Counted from the first letter of the stretch, positions 33,513-45,577 are shown. The stretch is 64,000 bases of DNA from Chlorocebus sabaeus (GCF_047675955.1 NC_132914.1:44726521-44790520), one strand, 5' to 3'. Notes: a model not told the origin generated them from the sequence alone. A program made the numbers and translations.

Positions 33513-33965
33513 TATATAAAGAGATGTATTATAAGGAGTTAGCTCATGTGGTTATGGAGGCCAGGAAGTTACAAGATTTACCACTGACAAGCTGGAGTCT
33601 CAGGAGAGCGAATGGTATAATTCTAGTCAGAGTTTGAAGGCCTGAGAAGCAGGAAAGCTGACAGTATAAATTCCAGTCTAAATTCAAGTCTGAAGGCCAG
33701 AGAGGACCAAGGTCCCAGCTAGAGGACCATCACATAGAGAGAAAGAATTCTTTCTTACTTAGTCTTTTATTCTATTCAGGCCTTCACCCAAATGAGATGA
33801 GACCCAACCACACTGAAGAGGGTTATCTGCTTCACTCAGTCTGTCCACTCAAATGTTAATCCCATCCAGAAACACTCTTACAGACACACCGGAAGTAAGG
33901 CTTAATTGAATATCTGGGAACCCTGTGGCCCAGTCAAGTTGACAAGTAAAATCAACGTCATATAC
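33513..33965 (-). mobile_element. MLT2-like ERVL LTR (minus), segment 2
   Basis: TAAGGAGTTAGCTCATGTGG, ATGTTAATCCCATCCAGAAA and CTGTGGCCCAGTCAAGTTGA continue the LTR to its 5' end. No internal viral sequence adjoins it, so this is a solo LTR. Confidence 0.75.
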
Positions 33966-34626
33966 TGTAAAACAAAGACAACTGATATACATAGATAACT
34001 GAATAAGTTATTTATTCAAGTCTTCTTTACAGTAGAATTCCAATTTATAAATGCAGACAGATGGTAGAAATAGAAAATCATTCTTTGGTAAACACTATAG
34101 TAATAACTGTTACAGGCTAGCAATGTTGATGGATGTTTACAATTAGTAAACAAAAATGTGATGAGAAATAGGATATTTGCAGAGTCTCAGATTATCTCCC
34201 CACAAGATACTTTTTAGTTACAACAGGGAAAAAATCATAAATTCCAGGTGGAGAAACTTGGTCAAGACCACATAATCAAAGTCAATATTGCTATTTGTAA
34301 TATGAGGTTTATTGAAATCATGCACCTCCTGAGATGTACACTGAGAAGGGCACAATATTGCTTCTGGAGTCTTCTTGCCAAAAATTGATAACCTCTGTTG
34401 AATCATGAGAAAACATCAAACAAACCCAAACTGAAAGACTCTTCAAAATATTAAGGTCATAGAGAGTAAAGATGAAGAAACTGATCCAGATGAAGGAGAA
34501 TAAGGAGACAGGAAAATTACACACAATGTGGGATCCTGAATTAAATTTTAGAGCAGAAAAAGGATAATTGGAGAAATTTGATTAAGTTCTACAGATTAGG
34601 TAATAGTATTGTATCAATGTTATCTT
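33966..34626. other. Unassigned intergenic DNA
   Basis: No gene or named repeat recognised. Confidence 0.45.
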
Positions 34627-34641
34627 ATAAAATAACATTAG

Positions 34642-34937
34642 GGCTGGGCACAGTGGCTCAGGCCTGTAATCCCAGCACTTTGGGAGGCCGAGGCAGTTGG
34701 ATCACCTGAGGTCAGGAGTTCGAGACTAGCCTGGCCAACATGGCAAAACCCCGTCTCTACTAAAAATACACAAAAAATTAGCCAGGTGTGGTGGCGCACA
34801 CCTGTAGTCCCAGCTACTCGGAAGGCTGAGGCAGAAGAATTGCTTAAACCTGGGAGGTAGAGGTTGCAGTAAGCCTAGGTCGTGCCACTCCACTGCAGCC
34901 TGGGCAATAGAGTGAGACTCTGTATCAAAGAAATAAA
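34642..34937 (+). repeat. AluS-type element with 15-bp duplication
   Basis: Full Alu. ATAAAATAACATTAG is perfect at 34627-34641 and 34938-34952. Confidence 0.95.
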
Positions 34938-35274
34938 ATAAAATAACATTAGGCTGCCAGTTAGTAAAAGTTATTTAGAAAATGATTATTACATAGAAGA
35001 CTATAATGAAATGTAATGATTCTAGGAAAAGAAGAACATGTTTAGAATATAAAAATTTAGAAATTCAAGTTGTAATGAATTACACAGTTTAAAATCATAC
35101 AAAATGTTCCAATCGATTTGATATGCATATTTAAAATAATTCAAGTTCCATACATCTTAAATCTGGCAACTTTATCTCCCAATTCAAGTCCTTTAAATAT
35201 AAGGACAAAGAACTGTGCACTGTTAGATATCATCAAAGGAAAGGAAAAGTCATCTATACAGAAAGAGGAAAAAA

Positions 35275-35364
35275 ATTAGCTCTCCATAACTAAACTTTGA
35301 ACCTATTAGCTCTCTATAACTAAACTTTGAACCTATTAGCTCTCCATAACTAAACTTTGAACCT
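35275..35364 (+). repeat. Perfect-phase triplicated 30-bp unit
   Basis: Three head-to-tail 30-mers (35275-35304, 35305-35334, 35335-35364) beginning ATTAGCTCTC and ending TTTGAACCT. Copy 2 differs by one C-to-T change; copies 1 and 3 are identical. Confidence 0.98.
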
Positions 35365-36485
35365 TTGCATTGCCTTTAGGGAAAGACTTTTCCAATTACT
35401 ACACTTTTAAATAATCTGTTTTATTCTTTCCTCTGAATTATGAAATACATAATATGTATGTCTCTGAACAAAGAATAAAGAACAATTCTGTTTCCTTTGT
35501 CCTATTTCCTTCTCCATGAATTGACCTTTTCATTCACGTTCATTTCCATGAGAAGACTAGACCTGCTGTGCTCCAGGCTAGAGCTGGATGGACCATGTGG
35601 ACTTTCTAGATAGTCTACAGTCTGTGCCCCTTTATACCAATATTCTTTCTCTATGTGTTTCAATATGTGTTTGTTTAGTGAGGTGGGACCTACTATGCTA
35701 TATTCCACTATGTCACATGCATTTAACATATTACATCATTGATGGGAGACAGTTCTCCAGGGTCTCTACACATCTTGCAAGCAAGGCTCTGACTGCCCTT
35801 TGTTCCAAACCATTTGACCCAGGAGACTCGTATCTTCTACCAGCCTCCATGAAACAGTAGCAGGCTAATTTGTTAGCTTGCAAGGAGAGTGACATGGTAG
35901 GTCCTTGGCAGTTTCTGGTAGTCCTGTTAACTTACTACAAGTATTCATTTCAGGCACAGAATTTCAGGATTGGTGGCTCATCCCATAAGTGTACCATATG
36001 ACTTCCTTATGATCACTACGAAAACACTCATTTGAATCATGCTTAGCACCTGAAGGAGATGGGTTTTTGTTTTGTTTTGTTTTGTTTTTAACCATTTTTC
36101 CTAGAGGTCAGTGTCTCCTTTCCAGGTAAAGGACCAACTTTATGTTTCAGCCACCATGTACAGTCACTTTCAAAAACCTCACCGGTTTTTGCTTTTAAAA
36201 ATCTTAGTTGGTATCATAGTCCTAATTTACGCCAATGATATTTTAACACATTTATTAGAATAAATCTAATAACATAGATTTATTCCCCAGTCAAGTGCCT
36301 CCTAACCTACTTATAATCTAGTTCTGCTACCTAAAAGAGTAAATGTATGTGTGTGGGCCTCCTGTTTCCAAGCAGGTGACAACAGCAACTCTGGGGTCTC
36401 AACTACTCATATTCCCTTAGAGCCCTAGTTCTGGGGATTGTCACGTGAGGTCTCAAGGCAGAAATATGTAGTGTAGGACAGAGGG

Positions 36486-36525
36486 GTGTGTGTGTGTATG
36501 TGTGTGTGTGTGTGTGTGCGCGCGC
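36486..36525. repeat. (TG)n microsatellite
   Basis: About 20 TG units with one interruption, ending in GCGCGCGC. Confidence 0.95.
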
Positions 36526-37254
36526 ATCTTCCTACTGCCTCCCCCAACAATAAGACTGTGAGTAGCCTGTTTCTGCAAGCCTGTAAAATTATATTCATTA
36601 CATTCTTGCCTGGTTCCATTTTAGAAACAACTTTGAGAATCTCAAACTAAGTATTTTTCGTTTTGTTTTGTTTTAGCAGGAATCCATGGGGTGTGGAGAA
36701 GAAGGGTGAGGAGATGCAGAAAGAGGGCACCAGATGGTATGGATCACATAGGAGACTGAGTGGATGGATGATTCTGACATGTCTTCTCTTAGGAACAGAT
36801 GTGTTGCCAGGTTGCAGTAGTTCAGAAAGATGAGATGAGTACTTGCCATGAATCTTATCTTTTCTGTCAGAGATTTATTGCATAGAAATTGGATTTGGCT
36901 CCTTCTTTTATTTGTTGGCTTATAACCAAAGCAAAATGCTCCATATGCTGAAAGGAGCTACCCTATTTCATCTAATCTAAGGTTTCCTCCATTGTAAGAC
37001 ACTCTATTATTTTATGATCAACTCAGAAAGAAAACTCACTGCCAATTACCTATGACACATCATATGTTGTGAGAGACATCCCAGTTTTAGAGATGTGAAA
37101 ACATGAAGTACCTTGCATTGTAGAATTGATGAAATATGATATGTAAATCAAGGGTTCCAAACTTTTTGCCGAAGCCATTTCATGGTGTTTTATGATCTGA
37201 ATTATCATGAGTCTGTGACCCTGAATAAATAACAATAGCTCTGACCAATTATTG

Positions 37255-37465
37255 AACAAATAATACGTTGCTTGTCACATTTACATTCATTATTTCCAGT
37301 CCTTTCAACTACATTGCAAGGAAGAAAGTATAAATTCCATTTTACAAGGCAGGAAGTTGAGCTCCTAGAGGTTAGATAAAGTATGAAGGTGAAGCTGCCA
37401 GGAGTGAGAGCTGAGATTGGAACCCAGCTAGGTCTCCCTTCAAAGCTGAGATGCCTTCAGTTACT
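37255..37465 (-). repeat. MIR element (minus)
   Basis: CATTTTACAAGGCAGGAAGTT, GAGGTTAGATAAAGTATGAAG and GAGATTGGAACCCAGCTAGG are the reverse complement of the MIR core in the right order. Confidence 0.75.
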
Positions 37466-38184
37466 CTACGGAATTGCTCTTTTTGACAAAGCTGCCTGAT
37501 TTGGGAATGCCTTTGAGAATGGTACTGTTATCTAAATATTTGTGGATTGTTTTAGAAACAAGTTCCCACCCATCGCACAGTTGTCACCCAGCAATAATAG
37601 TGAGACTGGCTCCTCTGTTTCAGCTAGAGTTAAAAGTGAAAGGAGGGGAGAAGGGGTAGCTATTCACCCCCAAAGAAATCATGACAGACATAATGGGGCT
37701 AATGTTTTGTGAAACTGCAAAGTGCTACATCATTGTTTACCTTCTGCCAAGTCCTTATTCATAGCAGGGAGAAAGCCCCTTCAGAACTCCTGAAACGTTA
37801 GGGCTTCAAGTTCTTAAAGCACATGCATAAAGTATTTCTAGTACATTATTCAAAATATACTTTTTTTTTTTTTTTTGGTTTTTTTCTGTAATTTGAAAAA
37901 GTCTTCACCATAGCCAAGAACAAAATTTTAACTGATGGCAAGAATATAAAGCCTTGAGGTAATGTTTAATCGCTATTTATTATTGTATCCAAAGAAGAGG
38001 CCTTGACAATATTGGCTGCTGCTGAGTTGCCATGGCAGTAATCAGTCAAACAGGAATGGGATTTTGCAAGCCTATTTAACCCTTTTTCTTACCCAGCAGT
38101 GCAAAGCTGATAGAAATATTTTCATTTTGCACAATACAAATCGTGCAAATCGGATGAGGCAAATATGTCCCTTTCTAACAAGGT
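37466..38184. other. Unassigned DNA with a T17 run
   Basis: A T-rich stretch lies at 37861-37877; nothing else is recognised. Confidence 0.45.
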
Positions 38185-38494
38185 TCCAGTCTTGCTCCCT
38201 GCTTCCCAAGCCATCACATTCCCTTGCACCTTTGCTTGCTCCATCCACACTGAACCACTTGCATTCTTGAGTGTGCCACAGTCTATGCCTTTGGGCTCAG
38301 GGCACACAGGGCTGCTTCTGCTTGGAACACCCTTTAGAACCTATTCTAGCCCCAGCTCCTACTTCTATTCTGTTCTGTGACCATACCACCTCCTCCAGGA
38401 AGCCTTAAGCATCCTTTCCTCGATTCAGTATGAGTTAGACACATATTCTGAGTGCTCTGATAACACTCTATCTTAGCACATGTCACCTTGATCA
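38185..38494 (+). repeat. L2 3' half, segment 1
   Basis: CTTGCTCCATCCACACTGAAC, GGGCTGCTTCTGCTTGGAAC, CTCCTCCAGGAAGCCTTAAG and CTTAGCACATGTCACCTTGA follow the L2 consensus. It is split by the MIR that follows and resumes at 38743. Confidence 0.8.
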
Positions 38495-38742
38495 CAGTTG
38501 CCTGTGGCAATCTTGGTAAAGAACATCTGGAGCTGGTCTGCCTGAGTCTGAAGCTCTCCTTCGTTACTTACCAGCTGTGATCTTGGCCAAGTCATTTGAC
38601 CTCTCTAAGTCTCAACTTCCCCCTATGTAAAAGGACAAAAATAATATCTACTTCACAGAATTACCGTGAAGATTAAGTGAGATGATCTTAAGTAAAATGC
38701 TTAATGCTAATGAGTTCTCAATAAACATTATAGTAAAACTTG
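38495..38742 (+). repeat. Nearly complete MIR inside L2
   Basis: From TCTGGAGCTGGTCTGCCTGA through CTGTGATCTTGGCCAAGTCA, GTGAAGATTAAGTGAGATGA and GAGTTCTCAATAAACATTAT, covering most of the MIR length. Confidence 0.85.
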
Positions 38743-38860
38743 TCTCCTTCTAGAGTCTAAGCTCCATGAGGACAGAGACCATGTCTTTTATTTTTGAATA
38801 TTCAGGACCTCACAAACATCAGGCACACGGAGAGCATTTCCTCATTGTCTAACACAATAT
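38743..38860 (+). repeat. L2 3' half, segment 2
   Basis: CTAAGCTCCATGAGGACAGAG and ACATCAGGCACACGGAGAG resume L2 exactly where segment 1 stopped. Confidence 0.8.
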
Positions 38861-39008
38861 GGTTAGACTGTGTTAGGAATGGGTTTCTCTATATAATTTT
38901 TCCTGTAGGTGGAGCTTACCCCTGAACACACAAAAAAATATCATCTTGTTAATTATATTAATTACAAAATTAATTCATTGGTGAATTATAAAGACAAAAA
39001 CCATCTGT

Positions 39009-39290
39009 GGCTGGGTGGGATGGCTACACCTGTGATCTCAGTACTTTGGGAGACCAAGGCAGGAAGATGGCTTTAGGCTAAGAGGTCAAGACTAGTCTGG
39101 TCAACATAATGAGACCCTGTCTCTATGAGAAATTTTAAAAATTGGCCAGGCATGGGGTGTGCCTGCAATCCTACCTACTGGGGAGGCTGAGGCAGGAAGA
39201 TCACATGAGCCCAAGAATTCAAGGCTGCAGTGAGCCATGATAAAGCCACTGCACTTCAGCCTAGGCGACAGAGCAAGGCCTTGTCTCTTA
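39009..39290 (+). repeat. AluJ-type element
   Basis: Highly diverged full Alu (CTACACCTGTGATCTCAGTA, CAAGGCTGCAGTGAGCCATG) with J-type features and no clean tail. Confidence 0.88.
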
Positions 39291-39309
39291 ACAATATTAT
39301 ATTGAAATA

Positions 39310-40368
39310 TTCCAATTTAAATTTTTTTCTAATGTTTTTCATTGTAAAAGTATATATAACATAAAATTTATCATCTTAACCATTTTTTAATGTATAGATC
39401 AGTGTAAAGGTGTGTTAAACACACCCATAATGTGCTACTATCACCAGGATCCAGCTCTATAACTATTTTAATCTTGTAAAACTGAAACTCTGTACCTGTT
39501 ACAGAATAACTCTCCATTCCCCCACTTCTTCTAGTCCCTGGCAACCACCATACCACTTTCTGTCTCTATGATTTTTGACTTATAAGTACCTCAAATAAAT
39601 GGAATCATATGATATTTGTCTTTTGGTAACTGGCTTGTTTTACTTAACACAGAGTCCTCAAAGTTCATCCATGTTGTAGCATGTGTTAGGATTTCCTTCC
39701 TTTAAAGGTTGAATAATCTTCAATCATATATATGTACCACATTTGACTTATCTATTCATTTGTTGATGAACATATTTGTTGATGAATAATAGGGTTACTT
39801 CCACGTTTTACCTGTTATGAATAATGCTGCTATGAATGTGGCTATACAAACATTTCTTTGAATCCCTGCTTTCAATTCTTTTGTCTGTGTTCCCAGAACT
39901 GGAATTTCCAGATCATGGTAATTCTGTCTTCAGTCTGTGAGTGTTTTCCACAGCAACCATATCATTTTACATTTCCACCAACAATGCACAAGGGTTCCAA
40001 TTTCTCCATATCCTTGCTTAACATTTGTTATTTTCTGGAAATTTTTGTTTTGTTTTTTACAGTAGCCATCCTAATGGGTGCGAGGTATTCTCCCTTTGCG
40101 GTTTTTGATTTGCATCTCCCTGATGATTAGTGAGGTTGAGCATCTTTTTATGTCCTTACTGACCATTTGCATATTTTTGAAGAAATGCCTATAAAGTCTT
40201 CTGCCCATTTTTGAATTGGGTTGTTTGCTATTTTGTTGTTCAGTTTTATGAGTTCCATTTATATTTTGGATATCAATCCCTTATCAGATGTATCATTTGC
40301 AAATATTTTCTTCCATTCTGTGGGTTGCATTTTACTCTGTTGATATTGTCTTTTGATGCACAATTTTT
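39310..40368 (-). repeat. Old L1 3' end (minus)
   Basis: Antisense L1M sequence: ATCATCTTAACCATTTTTTA in the 3'UTR, then GATTTGCATCTCCCTGATGA and TTGGATATCAATCCCTTATC in ORF2. It ends at 40368, where a second L1 3' end starts. Confidence 0.85.
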
Positions 40369-40820
40369 ATTGATACACAATATTGGTACATATTTATGAG
40401 GTACAGGTGATATTTTGTTACATGCGTAGACTGTAGTAATCAAGTCAGGGTATTGGGGTGTCCATCACCTCAAGTATTTATCACTTCTATGTGTTGGGAA
40501 CATTTCAAGTCTTCTAGCTATTTTGAAATATGCAATACACTGTTATTAACTATAGTAACCCTACTCTGCTATTGAACATTAAAACTTATTCCTTCTGACT
40601 GTGTGTGTACCCATTAGCCAACCTCTTTTTATCTCCTGCCCCCACCCACACGTAGCCTCTGTTATCTTTCTACTCTCTACCTCCATGAAATCAACTTTTT
40701 TAGCTCTCATGTATGAGTAAGAGCATGCAGTATTTGTCTTTCTGAACCTGGTTTATCTCACTTAACATCATGTCCCATTCCATTCATGTTGCTGCAAATG
40801 ACATGATTTTATTATTATTA
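40369..40820 (-). repeat. L1PB/L1MA-type 3' end (minus), segment 1
   Basis: A new L1 3'UTR begins at 40369 (GGTACATATTTATGAGGTACA, ATTGGGGTGTCCATCACCTC, reverse complement). It was inserted into or joined onto the older L1 to its left. Confidence 0.82.
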
Positions 40821-41113
40821 TTTTTTTTTTAAGACAGAATCGCACTCAGTCACCCAGGCTGGAGTGCAGTGGTGCAATCTGGGCTCACTGCAAGCTCCAC
40901 CTCCCGGATTCACGCCATTCTCCTGCCTCAGCCTCTTGAGTATCTGGGACTACAGGTGCCCGCTACTACGCCCTGCTAATTTTTTGTATTTTTAGTAGAG
41001 ACACGCTTTCACTGTGTTAGCCAGGATAGTCTCCATCTCCTGACCTCGTGGTCCACCCGCCTCGGCCTCCCAAAGTGCTGGGATTATAGGCGTGAGCCAC
41101 CACACCCGGCCCC
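40821..41113 (-). repeat. AluS/Y-type element (minus)
   Basis: Complete antisense Alu. GATTTTATTATT at 40805-40816 and 41114-41125 is its target-site duplication. Confidence 0.93.
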
Positions 41114-41125
41114 GATTTTATTATT

Positions 41126-42258
41126 TTTTTACAGCTGAATAGTATTCCATTATGTATATATACACCACACTTTCTTTATCCATTTATCCATTGATGGACA
41201 CTTAGGTTGATTCCACATCCTTGCTGTTGTGAATACTGCAATAAACATGGGAGTGCAGATATCCCTTTAATACACTGATTTATTTTCCTCGGGATAAATA
41301 CCAAGTAGTGGGATTGCTGGATTGTATGGTAGTTGTTCTATTTCTAGTTTTTTTGAGAAATCTCCCTACTGTTTTCCATAATGGCTGTACTAATTGATAT
41401 TCCCACCTACAGTATATAAGAGTTCCCTTTTTTCTTCATCCTTGCCAGCATTAGTTATTTTTTTGTCTTTTGATAATAGCTATTCTAATTGGGGTGAGAT
41501 GATATCTCCTTGTGGTTTTTATTTGCATTTCTCTGATGATTAGTGATGTAGAGCATTTCGTTGGCCATTTGTATGTCTTCTTTTGATAAATGTCTATTCA
41601 TGGTTTTTGCCCACTTTTTAATGGTAATTTTGTTTGTTTGTTTTTGTTTTTACTGTTGAGCTCTTGGATTTCTTTGTATATTCTGGATATTAGTCCTTTA
41701 ATGAATGAATATTTTGTAAATATTTTCTCCCATTCTGCGGATTGTCTCTTCACTCTGTAGATTGTTTCCTTTGCTGTACAGAAGCTATTTAGTTTAGTAG
41801 AGTTACATTTGTCTATTTTTGGTTTCATTGCCTGTGCTTTTGAGGTCTTAATCATAAAATATTTGTCAGAACCAAAGTCCTAAAATGTTTCTCTTATATT
41901 TTCTTCTAGTAGTTTTATAGTTTCGGATCTTATGTTTAAGTCTACAATCCATCTTGAGTTGATTTTTGTATGTGGTGAGAGATAGGGGTCTAGTTTCATT
42001 CTTCTGCATAGAGATATCAAATTTTTCTAGCACCACTTATTGAAGACAGTGTCCTTTCCTCAGTGTATGTTTTTGGCACCTTTGTCAAAAATCAGTTGGC
42101 TGTAAATACGTGGATTTATTTCTGGGTTCTCTATTCTGTTCCATTGGCCTATGTGTCTGTTTCTATACCAATATCATGATATTTTGGTTACTATAGCCTT
42201 GCAATATATTTTGAAGTCAGGTAGTGTGATGCCTCTAGCATTGTTCTTTTTGCTTGCA
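41126..42258 (-). repeat. L1PB/L1MA-type L1 (minus), segment 2
   Basis: Minus-strand frames preserve ORF2 C-terminal pieces: 41598-41855 reads SFCTAKETIYRVKRQSAEWE. The sequence runs upstream through the RT-distal region to about 42258 and then breaks. Confidence 0.88.
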
Positions 42259-42337
42259 AAATTTTTAAATGTTCATGAAGTCTAATTTTTTTTATTTTGT
42301 TGTTGTTGGCGGCTATGTTTTCCTTTACTTTTCTTTT
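42259..42337 (-). repeat. Out-of-order L1 fragment (minus), part 1
   Basis: TTAAATGTTCATGAAGTCTAA corresponds to a position in L1 already passed near 41800, so this piece belongs to another L1 copy. Confidence 0.55.
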
Positions 42338-42643
42338 CTTTTTTTTTTTTTAATTTTGAGATAGGATCACTCACTGTCACCCAGGTTGGAGTGCAGTGGT
42401 GCAATCACAGCTCACTGAAGCCTCAAACACTTGGCCTCAAGAGCAATCCTCTTGTCTCAGCCTCCTGAGTAGCTAGGATTATAGGAATGCACCATGTCCA
42501 GCTAATATTTTAAATAAATATTTTTGTGGAGATTGGGTCTTACTCATTGCCCAGGCTGGTTTGAACTCCTGGGCTCAAGTAATCTTCAATGTTTCAGCCT
42601 CCCAAAGTGCTGAGATTATATGTGTGAGCCACAGTACCCAGCC
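42338..42643 (-). repeat. AluJ-type element (minus)
   Basis: Diverged antisense Alu (CCAGGTTGGAGTGCAGTGGT, CACAGTACCCAGCC). Confidence 0.88.
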
Positions 42644-42751
42644 AGCATCTTTCATGTCTTATCCAAGAAATCAGTGGCAAATCCAAAGTTTTGATGCTAT
42701 TTTCATGTTTTCTTCTAAGACTTTTACAGTTTTAGATTTTACATTTAGTTA
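42644..42751 (-). repeat. Out-of-order L1 fragment (minus), part 2
   Basis: ATCCAAGAAATCAGTGGCAA and TTCTTCTAAGACTTTTACAG continue part 1. A short remainder (ATCTTTGATCCATTTTTAG) appears at 43220 after the LTR. Confidence 0.6.
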
Positions 42752-43219
42752 TGTGGTATGTTTGAATATGGTTTTTCCCTGCTAAAACTCGTATTGAAAC
42801 CTTGATTTCCTGTGTGGCAATGTTAGCAAGCGAAACCTCTAAGAGGTGGAGCCTAATGGGAGGTATTTGGGTCATGATGACTCTGCCCTTGTGTGTGGTT
42901 CGGTGCTGTTCTTGCAGTAGTGAGTGCACTCTCATTCTGACAAAACTGAATTGCTTATAGCAGGAATGGATTAGTTCCTTCAGGAGTGAGTTGTTATAAA
43001 GTCAGAATGCCCCTCAGGTTTTGCCTCTTGACATGTTTTCACTTCCCCTTTGACCTTCCACCATGTGGCGTTGCGACACAAAAGCCTTCACCAGAAGCCA
43101 AATGAATGCTGGTGCTATCTTTCTCGAAGTTACCAGCTTGCAGAACCATGAGCTAAGTAAACTTTTCTTTATAAATCACTCAGTCTCAGTTATTCTGTTA
43201 TAGCAACACAAAGAAGTCA
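42752..43219 (+). mobile_element. Solo MaLR (MST-like) LTR inserted in L1
   Basis: Begins TGTGGTATGTTTGAATATGG. Contains GGGAGGTATTTGGGTCATG and TTTATAAATCACTCAGTCTC and ends AGAAGTCAAAGACA. L1 text on both sides (ACATTTAG | TCTTTGATCC) is contiguous in the family, which shows the insertion. Confidence 0.78.
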
Positions 43220-43245
43220 AAGACAATCTTTGATCCATTTTTAGT

Positions 43246-43494
43246 GTTTTTTGTTTTTTGTTTTTTGAGACAGAGTTTCGCTCTGTCGCCCAGGCTGGAG
43301 TGCAGTGACGTGATCTCAGCTCACTACAAGCTCCGCCTCCCGGGTTCATGCCATTCTCCTGCCTCAGCCTCCCAAGTAGCTGGGACTACAGGTGACTCCC
43401 ACCACGCCCAGCTAATTTTTTGTATTTTTAGTAGAGGTGGGGTTTCACCATGTTAGCCAGGATGGTCTCAATCTCCTGACCTCTTGATCTGCCC
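43246..43494 (-). repeat. AluY/S-type element, truncated at its 5' end (minus)
   Basis: Starts with a (T6G)n head and ends at CTTGATCTGCCC, lacking about 50 bp of the Alu 5' end. Confidence 0.88.
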
Positions 43495-44269
43495 ATCTAT
43501 CTTTGGAATTTTAATAGGGATTGAATTGAATCTGTTGATGACTTGGGGAAGCACTGACATCTCAACAATATTAAATCTTTCCATCCATGAACATAGGATG
43601 TCTTTCTATTTGTTTATGTCTTCTTTAATTTCTTTTAGCAATGTTTTGTAGTTTTCAATATTTACATTTTTATTTTCTCACTTAAGTTAGTATCTAAGTA
43701 TTTAATTCTTTTGATGCTATAGATGAGATTGTTTTTATAATTTTCTTTTCAGTTGGTTCATTTTTAGTGTATAGAAATGCAACTGAATTTTGTGCATTGA
43801 CTTTGTATCCTGCTACTTTGCTGAATTTATTTATTACTTCTAACAGTTTTTTGATGAATTAGGGTTTTCAACATATAAGATTATATCATCTGCAAACAGA
43901 GACAATTCTACTTTTTTCTTTCTAATTCATTTCTTTCTAATTCTTTCAAAGACATTTGATTTGAATGTCTTTTACGTCTTTTTCTTCCCTGAATATTGTG
44001 TTTACAACTTCCAGTTCTATGTTGAATAGAAGTAGCAAAAGTAGGCATCATTGCCTTGTGCCTGATTTTAGAGAAAAAGCTTTCAGTCTTTCACCATTGA
44101 GTTTTATGTTCATAGTGAGTTTTTTCACACATGGCTTTTATTATACTGAGGCAGTTTCCTTCTATTCCTAATTTGTTGATTTTTTTTTTTAATTATGAAA
44201 GGCTGTTGAATTTTGTCAAATGCTTTTTCTACATCAATTGAGATAATCATGTGTTTTTTTTCCCCTTGT
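43494..44269 (-). repeat. L1 (minus), RT-region segment
   Basis: Antisense ORF2: AAGATTATATCATCTGCAAA covers the FADD active-site region and CAATTGAGATAATCATGTG an upstream RT block. It is probably the continuation of the copy at 41126-42258. Confidence 0.82.
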
Positions 44270-44724
44270 CTTGTCTCAGTCCATTTGGTGTTGCTATACC
44301 AGAATACCCATGGCTGGATAGTTTATAAAGAAAAGAGGTTTATTTAGCTCACAATTATGTAAGTTGGGAGGTTCAATAACATAGCACCCAACTTCTGGCG
44401 AGGCTACAGTCTGGCTAAAAACATGGTGGAGAGGCCGAAAAGTCAGCAGGCATGTGCAAAGAGATCACATGATGAGGGAGGAAACAAGAGTGTCTAGGAA
44501 GCAAAAAACTCGCCGCTGCAACAACATGCTTTCTGGTAAATAATTCCATTCTGTGAGAGCAACAACTCACTCACTCCTATGGAAGGGGATTAATCTACTT
44601 ATGAGGGATTAATCCTTATGACCCAAGCACCTCCCACTAGGCCCCTCCTCCCTACAGTGCCAAACTGGGGATCAAATTTCAACATCAGTTTTGAGAGTAA
44701 TAAACCACATCTAAACCATAGCAT
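44270..44724 (-). mobile_element. MaLR (MST-like) LTR (minus)
   Basis: TGTCTCAGTCCATTTGGTGT, GAGGTTTATTTAGCTCACAA, ACCTCCCACTAGGCCCCTCC and CACATCTAAACCATAGCA are the reverse complement of an MST-group LTR. Internal sequence follows, so this is the element's 3' LTR. Confidence 0.83.
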
Positions 44725-45577
44725 TTTGTCCCAGGCACCAAAAGTCATGTTCTTCTCACATACAAAATGGAAACATTTGTTCCCAATAGTTTCAAAAGTC
44801 TTAACGTGCTCCATCACCAAATCAAAAGTCCAAAGTCTCATCTGAGAGCCTGTGAAAATGTTTTTAAAACTTACTTTCAAGATACAATGGTGGGACAGAC
44901 ATTGGGTAAACATTCCCACTCCAAAAGGGAAAAATAGGCCAAGAGAAGCGAGGAACAGGCCCCATACAAATCTAAAACCAGCAGGGCATACAATTAAATC
45001 TTAACACTCCAAAATAATCTTTCACTCCATGTGCTGCCTCCTGGACACACTGGTATGGGGATTGGGTCCCCAAGGCCTCAGAAAGCCCCACCCCAATGGC
45101 CTTGTTGCATGGGTTGGAGGCTAGTGCCTGTAGCTTTCCCAGGTAAGTGTTTCACACTGCCAGTAGCTATACAATTCTGTGGTCTTGACAGTGGCCATGT
45201 TCCCACAGATCCACTAGGCATCACCCCTGTGGGAGCTTCTCTGGTGGTTCCACCCTTGTGGCAGGTTTCTGCCTGGGCTCCCAGGTTTTCCATTACATCC
45301 TCTGAAATCTAGGTGGAAACCTCCACACCTCCATCACTCTGGCATTTTGCATGCCTGCAGAATTAGTGCCATGTGGACCCGGATGCTGCCAAGGCTTATG
45401 GCTTGTACCCTTTGGAGCAGCAGCCCAAGCTGTATATGTGGCTAGTTGAGTCACAACAGATTGGCTGAAACAGCAGGATGTAGTGAGCAGTGTCCTGAGG
45501 CAACCCTGGGCAGTGTGCCTATGGGGAATAGTTGAAACTGTCCCCTGAAACCATTCTGATCTCCTAGACGTCCTCTG
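44725..45577 (-). mobile_element. MaLR internal sequence (minus)
   Basis: AAGTCCAAAGTCTCATCTGAG, TTCCAAGATACAATGG-like text and CATCCTCTGAAATCTAGGTGG follow THE1/MST internal order in reverse complement. It is co-linear with 19643-20260. No coding frame survives. Confidence 0.78.

Larger units (their letters stand above)
34953..37254. other. Mostly unassigned DNA with several simple repeats
   Basis: Contains the 30-bp triplication at 35275, (TTTTG)n tracts near 36066-36090 and 36660-36675, and a (TG)n microsatellite at 36486. No frame or known repeat is supported in the remainder. Confidence 0.45.

Noticed and set aside
35275..35364. CRISPR-like array
   Set aside because: Units are head to tail with no spacers, and the genome is eukaryotic.
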